Below the pieces are notes generated by a model. That model was not told where the DNA came from, made no database searches, and saw nothing but the letters and a program-made list of their open reading frames with translations. The position numbers were made by a program, and so were the translations under genes. From Mimachlamys varia (lineage: Eukaryota; Mollusca; Bivalvia; Pectinida; Pectinidae), in the NCBI GenBank assembly GCA_947623455.1, contig OX392529.1, positions 50,398,686-50,462,685 of the forward strand: a DNA stretch of 64,000 bases. The letters are read 5' to 3'. Positions 62,587 to 64,000 of this stretch are shown one piece after another; position 1 is the stretch's first letter, and each line of letters begins with the position of its first letter.

Positions 62587-63037
62587 AAGGACTCGCACAA
62601 CTAAATCAGACTATCAGGAAGTGTATCATACAAAGATTGGTTCTTGCTAAGTACAGTGATTCTGAGTAATCTAAATAGGTAATTGTTGACATATTCTGCA
62701 TTGAATGAAATATATAGGTACATATATTTAACTTTATAAAAATGCATACTTTTGGTAGATTTTGAAATGTGATGGCGGATTGATATGGGGTCAAAAGTCA
62801 GAGGGTGTTTCCGTCCCATTTCACTGGTTTGACATGTAAATTTCTGGTTGTCTGAAGCAGACGCCCGTAGCGAGCTAAAATGTCACGAAATTCCCGATAA
62901 ATGTTATTTGAAGGTTTTGCCATGTATATATCTGTAAGAACAGGCAGTTGTCACTAGTGTTGAACTTCAAATATTTAAGTTATTAGCTCTAAAGCTTAGT
63001 AATAACATATAGTAAATTATTCAGCTATGTGAGTCTT
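62587..63037 (-). mobile_element. MITE-A copy in reverse orientation
   Basis: About 451 bp. It starts AAGGACTCGCACAACTAAAT after TA (62585-62586) and ends GTGAGTCTT. The interior is the reverse complement of the satellite MITE (for example CATTTCACTGG and the block around GGGTCAAAAGTCAGAGGGTG). Its right terminal repeat is worn (ATAGCTGAAT in place of CAACTAAAT) and no right-hand TA remains, so this is an old copy. Confidence 0.85.
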
Positions 63038-63129
63038 AAACTGATAATCCGCAGTAGATTATAGCAGTAGCGCATAGCATACATAAGTTACATTGTATCT
63101 ATTATTATCTTATTTAATCTATAGTCACA

Positions 63130-63655
63130 ACAGATCGAACGATTTCTGAATCGTGCGATTGGGGGCGATTTGGCCGAGTTACGACCGATCGGCAATGTTT
63201 GTTGCGATGTCTAGTCGCGATCGTATACTGCGATTGGTCCTACGACTGGCGGTAGGTCATCGTACGATTGGTGGTGCGCTTGGTCGCGCAATGACTTACG
63301 ATTGGAGAAGATTGATCGCAAGATCAATCGTAGGCAATCGAAGGCAATCGTAGGCAATCGTGCGATGAGTGGTGCGATCAGTGACCAATCGCACGATCAG
63401 TCGTGGCAACCGGCGACTGCTCGCACGATCAGTCGTGGCAACCTGCGACTGCTCACAGTCACATTGGACCTACGACCAGGTTACGACCTAGTTGCGACCG
63501 AAAAAATTCGGAATCGCAGGAAAATCGTAGCATGAGCGCACGACTAGTCGCAGTGGTCGTGGGACAGGTCGTGACTGATCGTACGACCAATTGTGAGGTT
63601 GCAACGGTTGCAACTAGGTCGTAACCTGGTCGTAGGTCCGGTGTGACTGGGGCTT
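63130..63655. mobile_element. CGATCGT-rich foldback element
   Basis: The whole stretch is made of variants of CGATCGT, TACGACC and GCGATTG on both strands, so it can fold extensively. The clearest pair is 63457-63499 with 63606-63648, a 43-bp inverted repeat with three mismatches, containing GGACCTACGACCAGGTTACG. Within it, TCGCACGATCAGTCGTGGCA starts two adjacent 32-bp copies (63389-63420 and 63421-63452). The outer right end GTGTGACTGGGGC may be the terminus; I could not find its partner or a target duplication on the left. Confidence 0.6.
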
Positions 63656-63660
63656 TAATG

Positions 63661-64000
63661 AAGACAGGGAAATTGTTTCGGAGAGGGTGGTGAAAACAGC
63701 ATCGCTATGAATGAACTGGAGAATGATGCACCAAAATCTGTTCATCGTGTTTTGAGAGATGTCGTGTAAATTGGAGCTATATTTTAAGCGGATATATTGT
63801 TTCAAAGTCTCCAACTATAACTACCAACGATCAGTTACTGGAACTTGTGAAACGTAGGTTTTGTAATGTCCGTTGTACCTTAAATAATGATCGAGAGACC
63901 CAATTTAAAAAAATGCAGTATATGTGTGTGTTACGTCATCTTTTAGGATAGGAGGTCACATGGTAAACTCTGCTGGTGAATTATCTTGTCCTCGAGGTTT
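63661..64000. other. No feature seen at the right edge
   Basis: Unique-looking sequence to the window end. A 66-codon minus frame at 63814-63614 overlaps the foldback element and is not supported. Confidence 0.35.

Overview
The window looks like nuclear DNA of an animal, most likely a bivalve or other mollusc. It is AT-rich. It has spliced genes with GT-AG introns, a non-LTR retrotransposon of the jockey/CR1 kind, a tRNA-derived SINE, several MITE families and abundant satellite DNA. I see no operons, ribosome binding sites, CRISPR arrays, rRNA genes or intact tRNA genes. Species assignment is inference from repeat style only.

Layout. (1) 1-34903 is one macrosatellite of 22 monomers plus a 265-bp stub. 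Monomers come in two sizes: about 1.70 kb (16 copies) and about 1.24 kb (6 copies). The difference is one 463-bp MITE (here MITE-A) with 20-bp perfect terminal inverted repeats and TA flanks, so the satellite carries filled and empty versions of one insertion site. Every monomer also carries a G-tract of 11-24 G. (2) 34904-40240 holds a diverged direct duplication bracketing a 63-bp minisatellite, itself interrupted by another MITE-A copy. (3) 40620-41050 is a C-rich 22-bp minisatellite. (4) 42659-45183 is a direct duplication of about 1.06 kb. Each copy carries a small LTR-like element whose terminal repeat contains a tRNA-like module; one copy also has an 80-bp MITE (MITE-B) that the other lacks. 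(5) About 46830-61680 is a large, old inverted duplication with a spacer of about 5.8 kb. Its arms carry the same multi-exon gene tail to tail: a broken copy on + (47488-49458) and a much better preserved copy on - (60944-58361; six coding exons, modelled at 299 aa). The spacer contains diverged 150-215-bp tandem repeats, a MITE with 9-bp target duplications (MITE-C) and a jockey/CR1-like LINE (53400-55990, minus) flanked by a 12-bp target duplication. (6) 61680-63660 contains a 389-bp MITE-B, a reversed MITE-A and a CGATCGT-rich foldback element.

The window is therefore mostly repeats, with one unrecognised, possibly functional host gene and its pseudogene, and one transposon ORF. The gene has basic ends, an acidic patch and several cysteines, and I could not match it to a known family. 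Coordinates of diverged duplications and minisatellites are approximate. Splice sites were read by eye and supported by comparing the two arms.
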